Assembly: GCF_028682475.1 (NCBI RefSeq)
Contig: NZ_JANHLE010000035.1
Location: 1-59,142, forward strand
Source of the DNA: Pseudomonas putida
GTDB taxonomy: Bacteria > Pseudomonadota > Gammaproteobacteria > Pseudomonadales > Pseudomonadaceae
Direction: 5' to 3'
DNA length: 59,142 nucleotides
Under the pieces are notes generated by a model. That model ran no database searches. It saw only the letters and a list, made by a program, of their open reading frames with translations, and was not told the DNA's origin. The position numbers and the translations under genes were made by a program. Below, piece after piece: positions 49,791-58,093 of this stretch. How positions within the stretch are numbered: the first letter of the stretch is position 1; every line of letters begins with the position of its first letter.

Positions 49791-50305
49791 GTTGGCTCGC
49801 CGTACAGGGCGATATAGCACTGGCGCATGCCCTGGGCCAGGTACTGGCGCACGCGGGACACGGAAACCCCCAGGCGTTCTGCAATCTGCGCATGATTGAG
49901 GCCGTCCAGACGGTTGTAGAGGAACGCCGCGCGGGCTTTGCTCGACAACTTGCCCAGCAGGCGATCAATGGCCTTGAGGTCTTCGAGAATCAGGTGTTGT
50001 TCTTCCGGGGACGGTTGTTCGGCTTCGGGGATCAGCAGCAGTTCGGCCAGATAGGCCTGCTCCAGTGCCGCGCGGCGAAAATGATCGAACAACAGGCCCC
50101 TGGCGATGGCCAGGAGAAAGGCTCGGGGTTCACGCGGTGGCGGCAGCTGGTCACGACCGAGCAGGCGCACGAAGGTGTCCTGGCTGAGGTCTTCGGCACG
50201 CTCGGCGCAGGCGATATTACGCCGTAGCCAGCCGAGTAGCCAACTGCGATGGTCGCGGTAGAGCGTACCGACCAGCTCACTGTGTGGGCTTTGTACGGAC
50301 GACAA
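49787..50305 (-). CDS. FecI-type ECF sigma factor
   Basis: A 172-aa extracytoplasmic-function sigma factor of the iron-starvation class. Region 2 (LYRDHRSWLLGWLRRNIACAERAEDLSQDTFVRLL) and region 4 (ERLGVSVSRVRQYLAQGMRQC) are intact. It should direct transcription of the receptor gene when ferrisiderophore is sensed through FecR. It is preceded by a Fur-box-like site, so it should be made only in low iron. Confidence 0.94.
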   Translation of the reverse strand: MSSVQSPHSELVGTLYRDHRSWLLGWLRRNIACAERAEDLSQDTFVRLLGRDQLPPPREPRAFLLAIARGLLFDHFRRAALEQAYLAELLLIPEAEQPSPEEQHLILEDLKAIDRLLGKLSSKARAAFLYNRLDGLNHAQIAERLGVSVSRVRQYLAQGMRQCYIALYGEPT

Positions 50306-50333
50306 GGCGTTCCCCGAAAAAGATGCGTTAACT

Positions 50334-50350
50334 AACGAGAATTATTCGCG
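50334..50350. promoter_or_regulatory. Fur box upstream of the fecI-type gene
   Basis: AACGAGAATTATTCGCG closely follows the form AATGAGAATNATTNTC. It is 29-45 nt upstream of the sigma-factor ATG, inside the expected promoter. Confidence 0.7.
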
Positions 50351-50400
50351 ATTGTTGCAGAATCTTCTTGTGGAACGCAATTGACGCTCATCGGATGGCG

Positions 50401-51105
50401 CTAGAAGCCGTGACTTTGTTGCTTTCGCCGCCGCCAACGCTGCAGGTGCTGGTCCAGCTGCGCCGGGCTGTCGAGGTGCTGGCGGCGGGCCTGGCTGAAG
50501 AGGATCAGGGCCAGTTCGGCGGTGACCATGGCATCGGCGCTGGCATTGTGGCGTTCAATCGCTTCCAGGCCGAAACAGGCGGTCCAGTCGTCCAGCCCGG
50601 CCTCGCGCAGGGTGATCTGCGGGTTCAGCAGCGGCGCCAGTTCGGCGACGTCGAAGAACGGGTGCTGCAGGCGATAGCCCAGGTGGTCTTTCAGCGCGCG
50701 GCTGAGCATGCGCTGGTCGAAGGGCGCGTGAAAGGCCAGCACCGGGCTGTTGCCAATGAAGGTCATCAGGTCGAGCAGCGCCTCGACCGGATCGCAGCCA
50801 GCGGCAATGGCGCTGGGCCCCAGGCCATGGATCAGGACGCTGGAGGTCAGCTTGTGATCGCGTTGGTAGAGGGTGCGCTCGAACTGCTGGCTGAAGTCGA
50901 TGGCGCCATCTTCGATAACCACCGCGCCAATCGAGAGGACTTGATCGCGCTGGGTATTCAGGCCGCTGGTTTCCAGGTCGAGGACCACCCAGCGCTGGTT
51001 GCGCAGCGAGTCTTCGCTGAGTGGGGCGGCAGGTGTCAGTTGTGCTACCCGTTGGCGAACCTGTTCGTTGATCTGTCGGGGCCGCAGCCAGGTGAACAGG
51101 CTCAC
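50401..51105 (-). CDS. DnaQ-like 3'-5' exonuclease
   Basis: A 234-aa DEDDh exonuclease (DNA polymerase III epsilon-like). ExoI motif: VLDLETSGLN. ExoII: FHAPFDQRML. ExoIII: RHNASADAMVTAEL, with the His and last Asp. It is longer at the N-terminus than the bare domain. The start is a GTG at 51105 whose GTGA overlaps the stop of the upstream cNMP/CBS/DUF294 gene. This gene pair is common in proteobacteria but its joint role is unclear. It is not the replicative DnaQ by context. Confidence 0.88.
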   Translation of the reverse strand: MSLFTWLRPRQINEQVRQRVAQLTPAAPLSEDSLRNQRWVVLDLETSGLNTQRDQVLSIGAVVIEDGAIDFSQQFERTLYQRDHKLTSSVLIHGLGPSAIAAGCDPVEALLDLMTFIGNSPVLAFHAPFDQRMLSRALKDHLGYRLQHPFFDVAELAPLLNPQITLREAGLDDWTACFGLEAIERHNASADAMVTAELALILFSQARRQHLDSPAQLDQHLQRWRRRKQQSHGF

Positions 51106-53039
51106 AGCTGATACCTCAGGGCCAGGCTGCTCTGCAGGCGCTGGGCCTGGCGCAGGGACTCGCGCAGGATGCGCCGGTCGAGGTGGTTGAGGCTGTCCGG
51201 ATCGACGCGGTTGGAGTAGGGCAGGTGCTGCCGGCTTTGTAACTGGTGTTGCTGCATGCGGGTTTGCTGGATGAAGTGGTAGGCCTCTTCATAGGCGGCG
51301 CCATCGAGCGGGTCGATGACTTCCCGGGTCACCAGCTCGCGCAGGCGTTCCAGGGTGTTGTTGGCGCTGATGCCATTGGCCAGCGCCAGCAGGCGCGCAC
51401 CGTCGACGAACGGCGTCAGGCCCTGGACCTTGAGGTCCAGGGTGGCCGCCTTGTCATTGCCCTGACGGGTCAGCACGAACTCCCGGAAGCGCCCGACCGG
51501 TGGCCGCTGGCGCAAGGCATTACCAGCCATCATGCGCTGGAACAGGCGGTTATCGGCAACCTGTTCAAGAATGCTCTGGCGCAGCTGCTCGCAGGCGCTT
51601 TCGTCACCCCAGACCACGCGCAGGTCGAAATAGATGCTCGAGGCCAGCAGGTTTTCCGGGGTGGCTTCACGGATAAAGGCGGCGAAGCGTCGTGCCCATT
51701 CGGCACGGGACAGGCACAGCTCGGGGTTGCCGGCCATGATGTTGCCCTTGCACAGGGTAAAGCCGCATTGCGCCAGGCCCTGGTTGATGTGCTGCGCCAG
51801 CGGTAGCAGGCGGCCACGGATCTCGGCGGCGTGGGCGGCATCGCGGGCTTCGAACAGAATGCCGTTGTCCTGGTCGGTGTGCAGGGTCTGTTCGCGCCGG
51901 CCTTCACTGCCAAAGCACAACCAGCTGAAAGGTACACCCGGATCGCCTTTGTCCTCGATGGCCAGTTCGATCACCCGGCACACGGTGTGATCGTTGAGCA
52001 GGGTAATGATCTGGGTGATCTGCGTTGAGGACGCGCCATGGGCGAGCATGCGTTCGACCAGCTGGCCGATCTCGCCACGCAGCGACACCAGGCTTTCGAT
52101 CCGCGTGGCATGGCGGATGGTCCGCGCCAGGTGGACCAGGTCGACCCGTTGCAGGGAAAACAGGTCGCGCTCGGAGACCACCCCGCACAGGCGTTTGTCC
52201 TCGACCAGGCAGACGTGAGCGATGTGCCGTTCGGTCATGGCGATGGCGGCGTCGAAGGCGCTGGCCTGGGGGCTCAGGTAGAACGGATTGTGGGTCATAT
52301 GGCCGGCGATCGGCTGGGCGAAATCGGCGCTGGCGTCGGCCACTACCTGGCGCAGGTCGCGCAGGGTGAAGATCCCCAGCGGAAAGCGCTGCGCATCGAC
52401 GATCACGATGCTGCCGACCTGCTGCTCGTGCATCAGGGCCACGGCTTCGCGCAGCGGCGTCTGGCCTTCGCAGACCACCGGGTGACGCATGGCCAGCTCA
52501 CCCAGGCGGGTGTTGAGCGAGTACTGCGTGCCGAGGGTTTCCACCGCACGCCGCTGGACCTGTTGATTGACCTGGTCGAGCAGGCTGCTGACGCCGCGCA
52601 GGGCAAAATCGCGAAACACATCGGAAAGGGCGAACAGGCGAATGAATGCCGCCTTGTTCAACTGCAGGCAGAAGGTGTCTTCAGCGGCCAGGTGTTCGGT
52701 GCGGGTCGCACGCTCGCCGAGCAGCGCGGCCAGCGGAAAGCACTCGCCGCTGGTGATCTCGAAGGTGGTTTCGGTGCCGGGGCGGGTGACGTGCTGGCGT
52801 TCGCCGATCACCCGGCCCTGTTTGACGATGTAGAAGTGTTCGACCGGCCCGTCGGCGGGCTTGATGATGCTGTCTTTGGCCGCATAGAAGCGCAGCTGAC
52901 ACTGCTCGACGAGAAACGCCAGGTGGGCGTTCTCCATCTGGTTGAAGGGCGGGAAGCGTTGCAGGAATTGCAGGGTCCCCTGGATGTTCTGCAGTACTGC
53001 AGTTTTTCCGGCCTGGGAGAAGGCGTCCATTTTGCTCAT
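51102..53039 (-). CDS. cNMP-binding, double-CBS, DUF294 nucleotidyltransferase-like protein
   Basis: A cytoplasmic protein of about 645 aa. Domains in order: a cyclic-nucleotide-binding-like domain (about 20-135), two CBS domains (about 165-285), then a DUF294 nucleotidyltransferase-like domain with GSEGRREQTLHTDQDNGILF near residues 390-410. A helical substrate-binding region completes it. This resembles GlnD/GlnE-type nucleotidyltransferases linked to ligand sensors. The exact start is uncertain: in-frame ATGs at 53045, 53039 and 53030 lack a strong ribosome binding site, and 53039 (MSKMDAF) is my choice. Co-transcribed with the exonuclease. Confidence 0.85.
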   Translation of the reverse strand: MSKMDAFSQAGKTAVLQNIQGTLQFLQRFPPFNQMENAHLAFLVEQCQLRFYAAKDSIIKPADGPVEHFYIVKQGRVIGERQHVTRPGTETTFEITSGECFPLAALLGERATRTEHLAAEDTFCLQLNKAAFIRLFALSDVFRDFALRGVSSLLDQVNQQVQRRAVETLGTQYSLNTRLGELAMRHPVVCEGQTPLREAVALMHEQQVGSIVIVDAQRFPLGIFTLRDLRQVVADASADFAQPIAGHMTHNPFYLSPQASAFDAAIAMTERHIAHVCLVEDKRLCGVVSERDLFSLQRVDLVHLARTIRHATRIESLVSLRGEIGQLVERMLAHGASSTQITQIITLLNDHTVCRVIELAIEDKGDPGVPFSWLCFGSEGRREQTLHTDQDNGILFEARDAAHAAEIRGRLLPLAQHINQGLAQCGFTLCKGNIMAGNPELCLSRAEWARRFAAFIREATPENLLASSIYFDLRVVWGDESACEQLRQSILEQVADNRLFQRMMAGNALRQRPPVGRFREFVLTRQGNDKAATLDLKVQGLTPFVDGARLLALANGISANNTLERLRELVTREVIDPLDGAAYEEAYHFIQQTRMQQHQLQSRQHLPYSNRVDPDSLNHLDRRILRESLRQAQRLQSSLALRYQL

Positions 53040-53275
53040 GAGCATTACCGCGTCTTTTGTGTCGACCTGTGTACATCGACCTTGTTGTTTTCGACCCTCA
53101 TGGTCGGCTGCAGGGTGCCCAGTGCCCATTGGACGTAAGTCTAAATGGGGCGACGGGCAGGGTGAGAAACGCGACGGGTGTCAAATTGTCGACGAGAGGC
53201 GGGTTGCAAGGCGATCAAAAGCAGTCTGAACTTGATTCGAGGGACATTTTGCGAGTCATTGATGATGAGACAGCC

Positions 53276-53716
53276 ATGCCCGACCAAGAAGACATACTGA
53301 GTGATGCCGAACGTGAAGCACTGGCAACGGTTACGGCGCGGGCTGCGTCACAGAAAGTATTGATCGTCGATGACAATCAGCTGGCTCGTGAGGCGTTGGC
53401 CAGTTACCTGAAAACCAAGGGTATCAAGTGCCTGATGGCGGAAAATGCCGAACAGGCCTTGACGTGCCTGAAAGGCAAGCAGGATATCGGTTTGTTGATT
53501 ACCGATCTGCGTATGGGGCCGTTCGATGGCCTGGAGCTGATCCGGCAGATTCGCGAATCGGAGAAAGCGGCGTTGCCGATCATCATCGTGTCCGGTGATG
53601 CCGACGTGCCGGACGCCATCGCGGCGATGCATTTGAGTGTCGTCGACTTTTTGCTCAAGCCGATCGATCTGGAGAAGCTGGTGGGGTTGGTGCGCAAGGA
53701 GCTGGGAATGTTTTGA
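53276..53716 (+). CDS. CheY-like response regulator
   Basis: A single-receiver protein of about 146 aa. An acidic N-terminal extension (PDQEDILSDAEREALATV) precedes the receiver (LIVDDNQLAREAL). The phospho-acceptor Asp is in LLITDLRMGPFDG and the conserved Lys in FLLKPIDLEKL. There is no output domain. The ATG at 53276 has only a weak ribosome binding site. An in-frame TTG at 53249 with GAGGG 5 nt ahead is a real alternative, giving nine more residues. It is divergent from the cNMP/CBS/DUF294 gene, and no kinase is nearby. Confidence 0.82.
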   Translation: MPDQEDILSDAEREALATVTARAASQKVLIVDDNQLAREALASYLKTKGIKCLMAENAEQALTCLKGKQDIGLLITDLRMGPFDGLELIRQIRESEKAALPIIIVSGDADVPDAIAAMHLSVVDFLLKPIDLEKLVGLVRKELGMF

Positions 53717-53721
53717 AGCTT

Positions 53722-53788
53722 ATCGCGGGGCAAGCCCGCTCCCACAGGGTGTGGTGATATCCCTGTGGGAGCGGGCTTGCCCCGCGAT
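53722..53788. repeat. REP inverted pair between convergent genes
   Basis: Perfect 28-nt arms (53722-53749, 53761-53788) with an 11-nt loop. It is 5 nt after the response-regulator stop and 13 nt from the glcB stop, so it fills almost the whole gap. Confidence 0.93.
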
Positions 53789-53801
53789 TAAAGCGACGCG
53801 A

Positions 53802-55979
53802 TTACAGACCGTTCCTGGCCTTGAACTCACGACGACGGCGATGCAGCACCGGCTCGGTGTAGCCGTTTGGCTGCTTGGTGCCTTCTACCACCAGTTCGAC
53901 CGCCGCCTGGAAGGCGATGTTGTTGTCGAAGTCTGGTGCCAGCGGGCGGTACAGCGGGTCGTTGGCGTTCTGCTTGTCGACCACCGGCGCCATGCGCTTG
54001 AGGCTTTCCAGTACCTGCGCTTCGGTGACGATACCGTGGCGCAGCCAGTTGGCCAGCAACTGCGCGGAAATCCGCAGGGTGGCGCGGTCTTCCATCAGGC
54101 CGACATCGTTGATGTCCGGCACTTTCGAGCACCCTACGCCCTGATCGATCCAGCGTACAACGTAGCCGAGGATGCCCTGGGCGTTGTTGTCCAGCTCGTT
54201 GCGGATTTCTTCGTCCGACCAGTTGGTGTCAGGCGCCAGGGGGATGGTCAGGATGTCATCCACCGAGGCCGGGGTACGCTTGGCCAGTTCCGCCTGACGG
54301 GCGAATACATCGACCTTGTGGTAGTGCAGCGCGTGCAGCGCGGCAGCAGTCGGCGACGGAACCCAGGCAGTGTTGGCACCGGCCAGCGGGTGAGCGATCT
54401 TCTGCTCGAGCATGTCGGCCATCAGGTCCGGCATGGCCCACATGCCTTTACCGATCTGGGCACGGCCTTGCAGACCGGTAGCCAGGCCGATATCGACGTT
54501 GGAGTTCTCGTAGGCAGCGATCCACTTCTGGGTCTTCATGGCGCCCTTGCGCACGACAGCGCCGGCTTCCATGGAGGTGTGGATTTCGTCGCCAGTACGG
54601 TCGAGGAAACCGGTGTTGATGAACACCACACGTTCCTTGGCCGCTTCGATACAGGCCTTGAGGTTGACCGTGGTACGGCGCTCCTCGTCCATGATGCCGA
54701 CCTTCAGCGTATTACGCTTCATGCCCAGCACGTCTTCGATGCGACCGAACAGCTCGTTGGTGAACGCCGCTTCTTCCGGGCCGTGCATCTTCGGTTTGAC
54801 GATGTACACCGAGCCTGTGCGGCTGTTCTTGCGGCTGGTGTTGCCGTTGAGGTTGTGGATCGCGGCAAGGTTGGTGACCAGACCGTCGAGGATACCCTCG
54901 GGTACTTCGTTGCCGTCCTTGTCGAGGATGGCGTCGATGGTCATCAGGTGACCTACGTTACGCACGAACAGCAGCGAGCGACCGTGCAGGGTGACGGTGC
55001 CACCGTTCGGCGCGCTGTATTCGCGGTCCGGGTTCATGGTCCGGGTAAAGGTCTGACCGCCTTTGCTGACGCTTTCCGACAGGTCGCCCTTCATCAGGCC
55101 GAGCCAGTTGCGGTAGATCACTACCTTGTCGTCGGCATCGACCGCGGCAACCGAGTCTTCGCAGTCCATGATGGTGGTCAGGGCGGCTTCCATCAGCACG
55201 TCCTTGAGGCCGGCAGCGTCGGTCTGGCCGACCGGGGTGCTGGCGTCGATCTGGATTTCGAAGTGCAGGCCGTTGTGCTTGAGCAGGATCGAAGTCGGTG
55301 CCGAAGCGTCGCCCTGGTAGCCGATCAGTTGGGCATCATCGCGCAGGCCGCTGTTGCTGCCGCCTTTGAGGGCGACGACGAGCTTGCCGCCTTCAATACG
55401 GTAAGCGGTGGAGTCGACATGCGAGCCGGCAGCCAGCGGCGCGGACTCGTCGAGGAAGGCGCGGGCGAAGGCAATCACCTTGTCGCCGCGAACCTTGTTG
55501 TAGCCTTTGCCTTTTTCCGCGCCACCGGCTTCGCTGATCGCGTCGGTGCCGTACAGGGCATCGTACAGCGAGCCCCAGCGGGCGTTGGAGGCGTTCAGGG
55601 CGAAGCGCGCATTCATCACTGGCACAACCAGTTGCGGGCCGGCCATGCGGGCAATTTCGTCGTCGACGTTCTGGGTCGAGGCCTGGAAGTCTGCAGCTTC
55701 TGGCAGCAGATAACCGATGTCCTGGAGGAAGGCTTTGTAAGCCACGGCATCGTGAGCCTGGCCTTTGCGCGCCTGGTGCCAGGCATCGATCTGTGCCTGC
55801 AGTGCGTCACGTTTGGCCAGCAGTGCTTTGTTCTTTGGAGCGAGGTCGTTGATGATCTTTTCTGCCCCCACCCAGAACTGCTCGGCGTTGACGCCAGTTC
55901 CGGGAATGGCTTCGTTGTTCACGAAGTCGAACAGGACTTTGGCGACCTGAAGGCCACCGACTTGAACGTGTTCAGTCAT
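53802..55979 (-). CDS. glcB: Malate synthase G
   Basis: A 725-aa enzyme condensing glyoxylate with acetyl-CoA to malate in the glyoxylate/glycolate route. The length is that of the G isoform. The catalytic-core segment TIMDCEDSVAAVDADDKV, the SVYIVKPKMHGPEE stretch and the FINTGFLDRTGDEIHTSM loop are conserved. The ATG at 55979 is preferred over one four codons upstream, because GAGGCAAGCA provides the ribosome binding site and the start MTEHVQVGGLQVAK is typical. It stands as a single gene with its own regulated promoter region. Confidence 0.97.
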   Translation of the reverse strand: MTEHVQVGGLQVAKVLFDFVNNEAIPGTGVNAEQFWVGAEKIINDLAPKNKALLAKRDALQAQIDAWHQARKGQAHDAVAYKAFLQDIGYLLPEAADFQASTQNVDDEIARMAGPQLVVPVMNARFALNASNARWGSLYDALYGTDAISEAGGAEKGKGYNKVRGDKVIAFARAFLDESAPLAAGSHVDSTAYRIEGGKLVVALKGGSNSGLRDDAQLIGYQGDASAPTSILLKHNGLHFEIQIDASTPVGQTDAAGLKDVLMEAALTTIMDCEDSVAAVDADDKVVIYRNWLGLMKGDLSESVSKGGQTFTRTMNPDREYSAPNGGTVTLHGRSLLFVRNVGHLMTIDAILDKDGNEVPEGILDGLVTNLAAIHNLNGNTSRKNSRTGSVYIVKPKMHGPEEAAFTNELFGRIEDVLGMKRNTLKVGIMDEERRTTVNLKACIEAAKERVVFINTGFLDRTGDEIHTSMEAGAVVRKGAMKTQKWIAAYENSNVDIGLATGLQGRAQIGKGMWAMPDLMADMLEQKIAHPLAGANTAWVPSPTAAALHALHYHKVDVFARQAELAKRTPASVDDILTIPLAPDTNWSDEEIRNELDNNAQGILGYVVRWIDQGVGCSKVPDINDVGLMEDRATLRISAQLLANWLRHGIVTEAQVLESLKRMAPVVDKQNANDPLYRPLAPDFDNNIAFQAAVELVVEGTKQPNGYTEPVLHRRRREFKARNGL

Positions 55980-56412
55980 TGCTTGCCTCACTCTGCTCAG
56001 CTATTGCTCTTCTATTTAGGCCTTGCGCGCTTCTCTAAACACGGCACCAGAACATGCCCGATGGGCGGCTGGGTGCTGCCTGCCAGACAGGCTGGCGAGC
56101 GGTTGCGTATTTTCACAGGCGCCTTGGCAGACATCGATTCGACGTTTTGTAGTCCGCGCTGCGGCATACTACATGATGCGCTGCGGTTGTGAAAATCAGA
56201 CTAAATACGTCGTTCTGCGACCATTTGGTCGCAGAGGGTCACGCTGGGAATCAGTATGTTCTCAAAAAAGTGGCAGATTGTTCCAGATAAATCTTGAAAC
56301 GGTACACGATTTGTCTTCAAAGGCTGCTGCGGCAGGTTGCCGCGCCTTGCCTATACTTTCTGCGCGCCCTTTGAATTCAGGGGCCTAACCTTTAAAAGCA
56401 GAGGGTTACCGC
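55980..56412. promoter_or_regulatory. Divergent glcB / gcvR-like promoter region
   Basis: This 433-nt stretch has no convincing gene. It contains TGTAGT-N14-ACTACA (56148-56173), whose half-sites equal those of the aceE palindromes but with 11 extra bp of spacing. It also contains a near-perfect 22-bp dyad at 56214-56235: arms TCTGCGACCA and TGGTCGCAGA separated by TT. A -10-like TATACT lies at 56352-56357 for the rightward gene. The rest shows no other clear signal. Confidence 0.6.
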
Positions 56413-56931
56413 GTGGATCATCTCGTACTGACAGTGATCGCCCCCGACAAAGCCGGCCAGGTCGAACGTATCGCTGAATGCATTGCCGAGCATAACGGTA
56501 ACTGGTTGGAGAGCCGCATGTCGCGGATGGCCGGGCAGTTTGCCGGGATCCTCAAGGTAGCGGTGCCGGCGGAGTCCTACGAAGAGCTGGTCCGGGCCCT
56601 GGAAGCCTTGGGCAAACATGATATTCGCGTGCTGATTGCCAAAAGCGGCATCGATCCGTCCTGTACCTGGAAGCCGATTGCCATGGAGTTGGTGGGCAAT
56701 GATCGCCCGGGTATTGTCCGTGACATCACCCGCTTGCTGGCCGAACAGGGGGTCAATGTGGAGCGCCTCAGCACCGACGTGCGTCCGGCCCCGATGAGCA
56801 GCGAGCCGCTGTTTCACGCAGATGCGTTGCTGGCGATGCCTTTGACCCTTTCTCTGGATGTGCTTCAGGCCAAGCTTGAGGCGCTGGCAGATGACCTGAT
56901 GGTGGAACTCAAGCTGCGGCCGGAAGAATAG
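56413..56931 (+). CDS. gcvR: Glycine cleavage system regulator-like protein (double ACT)
   Basis: A 172-aa cytoplasmic protein with two ACT domains (about 1-80, LVLTVIAPDKAGQVERIAECI; about 90-165, AMELVGNDRPGIVRDITRLLAEQGVNVERL). This is the GcvR layout, and GcvR in E. coli is the glycine-sensitive antagonist of GcvA. The start is a GTG at 56413 with GAGGG 8 nt upstream. Whether it regulates glycine cleavage in this organism is an inference; the name follows the family. Confidence 0.82.
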   Translation: MDHLVLTVIAPDKAGQVERIAECIAEHNGNWLESRMSRMAGQFAGILKVAVPAESYEELVRALEALGKHDIRVLIAKSGIDPSCTWKPIAMELVGNDRPGIVRDITRLLAEQGVNVERLSTDVRPAPMSSEPLFHADALLAMPLTLSLDVLQAKLEALADDLMVELKLRPEE

Positions 56932-56957
56932 TTATCCCGGTTTGTCGGGGACCGGCC

Positions 56958-57079
56958 TGTGGATAAGCTGGGGGAAGCCTGCGCCAGCCCAGGCGGGCCG
57001 CGGCTTTGCAGGAGTTGAGCAAAAAACCATCAATCATCAGTGGCTTGTGCACAAAGCACGGGGATGAGGGTGTGGATAA
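56958..57079. other. Two perfect DnaA-box 9-mers in the gcvR-rarD gap
   Basis: TGTGGATAA, the complement of the consensus DnaA box TTATCCACA, occurs at 56958-56966 and 57071-57079. Between them is the palindrome TTGTGCACAA (57045-57054). No AT-rich unwinding region or replication gene is nearby. Confidence 0.5.
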
Positions 57080-57098
57080 CCTTGGGAGAGGTTGCTGT

Positions 57099-57119
57099 AG
57101 GCCACGAATCACGTGGCCT
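57099..57119 (+). terminator. Hairpin between gcvR and rarD
   Basis: Perfect 8-bp stem AGGCCACG / CGTGGCCT with a 5-nt loop. A T6 run follows 14 nt later on the plus strand. It lies between converging genes and may end the gcvR message. Confidence 0.45.
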
Positions 57120-57142
57120 GCAGACATTTGTACGTTTTTTGA

Positions 57143-58030
57143 TCAGCGGCGCCGACGCAAGCTCAGCCAGGCATCGACGCTGTAGAGGGCCAGACCGGCC
57201 CAGATGAACATGAAGGCCACCAGTGTACTGCTCGACAGGTGTTCGCCAAACAGCAGTACGGCCTGCAGCAGTACCAGCGTCGGCGCCAGGTACTGCAGGA
57301 AGCCCAGGGTGGTGTAGGGCAGGTGTCGAGCGGCAGCGTTGAAACACACCAGCGGCACCAGGGTCACCGGGCCGGCGGCGATCAGCCACAGCGCTTCGCT
57401 GGTCGTGTAAAAGCTCGCCTGAGCGCTATGGGCCATGGGGTTGAGCAGCAGCCAGCCGATGGCCAGCGGCACCAGCATCCAGGTTTCCACCACCAGTCCC
57501 GGCAAGGCCGCGACGGGGGCCTGTTTGCGGATCAGGCCGTAGAAGCCGAAGCTCAGCGCCAGCACCAGCGAAACCCAGGGCAGGCTGCCGACTTGCCAGA
57601 CCTGCTGGGCCACCCCCAGTGCCGCCAGGCCTACGGCAACCCACTGCAGGCGGCGCAGGCGCTCACCCAGCAGCAACATGCCCAGCAGCACGTTGACCAG
57701 CGGGTTGATGTAGTAGCCCAGGCTGGCTTCCAGCATACGGCCGTTGTTCACCGACCAGACATAGGTCAGCCAGTTACCGGCAATCAACGAGCCACTGAGG
57801 GCCAGGATCGCCAGGCGCTTGGGGTTCTCGCGCAGTTCGCGCCACCAGCCCGGATGCTTCCAGACCAGCAACAGCAACGAACCGAACAGTGCCGACCAGA
57901 GCACGCGGTGGACGATGATCTCCACCGCTGGCACGCTTTGCAGCGCTTTGAAGTAGAGCGGGAACAAGCCCCAGATGATGTAGGCACTCAGGCCCAGGAT
58001 GTACCCGCGGCGCGGGTTGGCAGCGTGCAT
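57143..58030 (-). CDS. rarD: EamA-family transporter RarD
   Basis: A 295-aa inner-membrane protein with about ten TM helices arranged as two EamA repeats. The RarD start region (GYILGLSAYIIWGLFPLYFKAL) and the LMPxNWLTYVWSVNNG-like segment (IAGNWLTYVWSVNNGRMLEASLG within about 85-105) are typical. AAGGA lies 8 nt before the ATG at 58030. The substrate is not established; the historical link to chloramphenicol is by name only. Confidence 0.93.
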   Translation of the reverse strand: MHAANPRRGYILGLSAYIIWGLFPLYFKALQSVPAVEIIVHRVLWSALFGSLLLLVWKHPGWWRELRENPKRLAILALSGSLIAGNWLTYVWSVNNGRMLEASLGYYINPLVNVLLGMLLLGERLRRLQWVAVGLAALGVAQQVWQVGSLPWVSLVLALSFGFYGLIRKQAPVAALPGLVVETWMLVPLAIGWLLLNPMAHSAQASFYTTSEALWLIAAGPVTLVPLVCFNAAARHLPYTTLGFLQYLAPTLVLLQAVLLFGEHLSSSTLVAFMFIWAGLALYSVDAWLSLRRRR

Positions 58031-58093
58031 GCAGATTCCTTGCTTAGGCAGCTATCTAAAAGCACCGCTATTGTAGACAGACTTGTGTGCGCG

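Noticed and set aside
56023..56388. A 121-codon frame in the glcB-gcvR gap
   Set aside because: No ribosome binding site, a composition unlike neighbouring genes, and it covers the operator-like dyads.
56958..57079. A replication origin
   Set aside because: Two perfect DnaA boxes alone are not enough. There is no AT-rich repeat region, dnaA, dnaN or parAB nearby.
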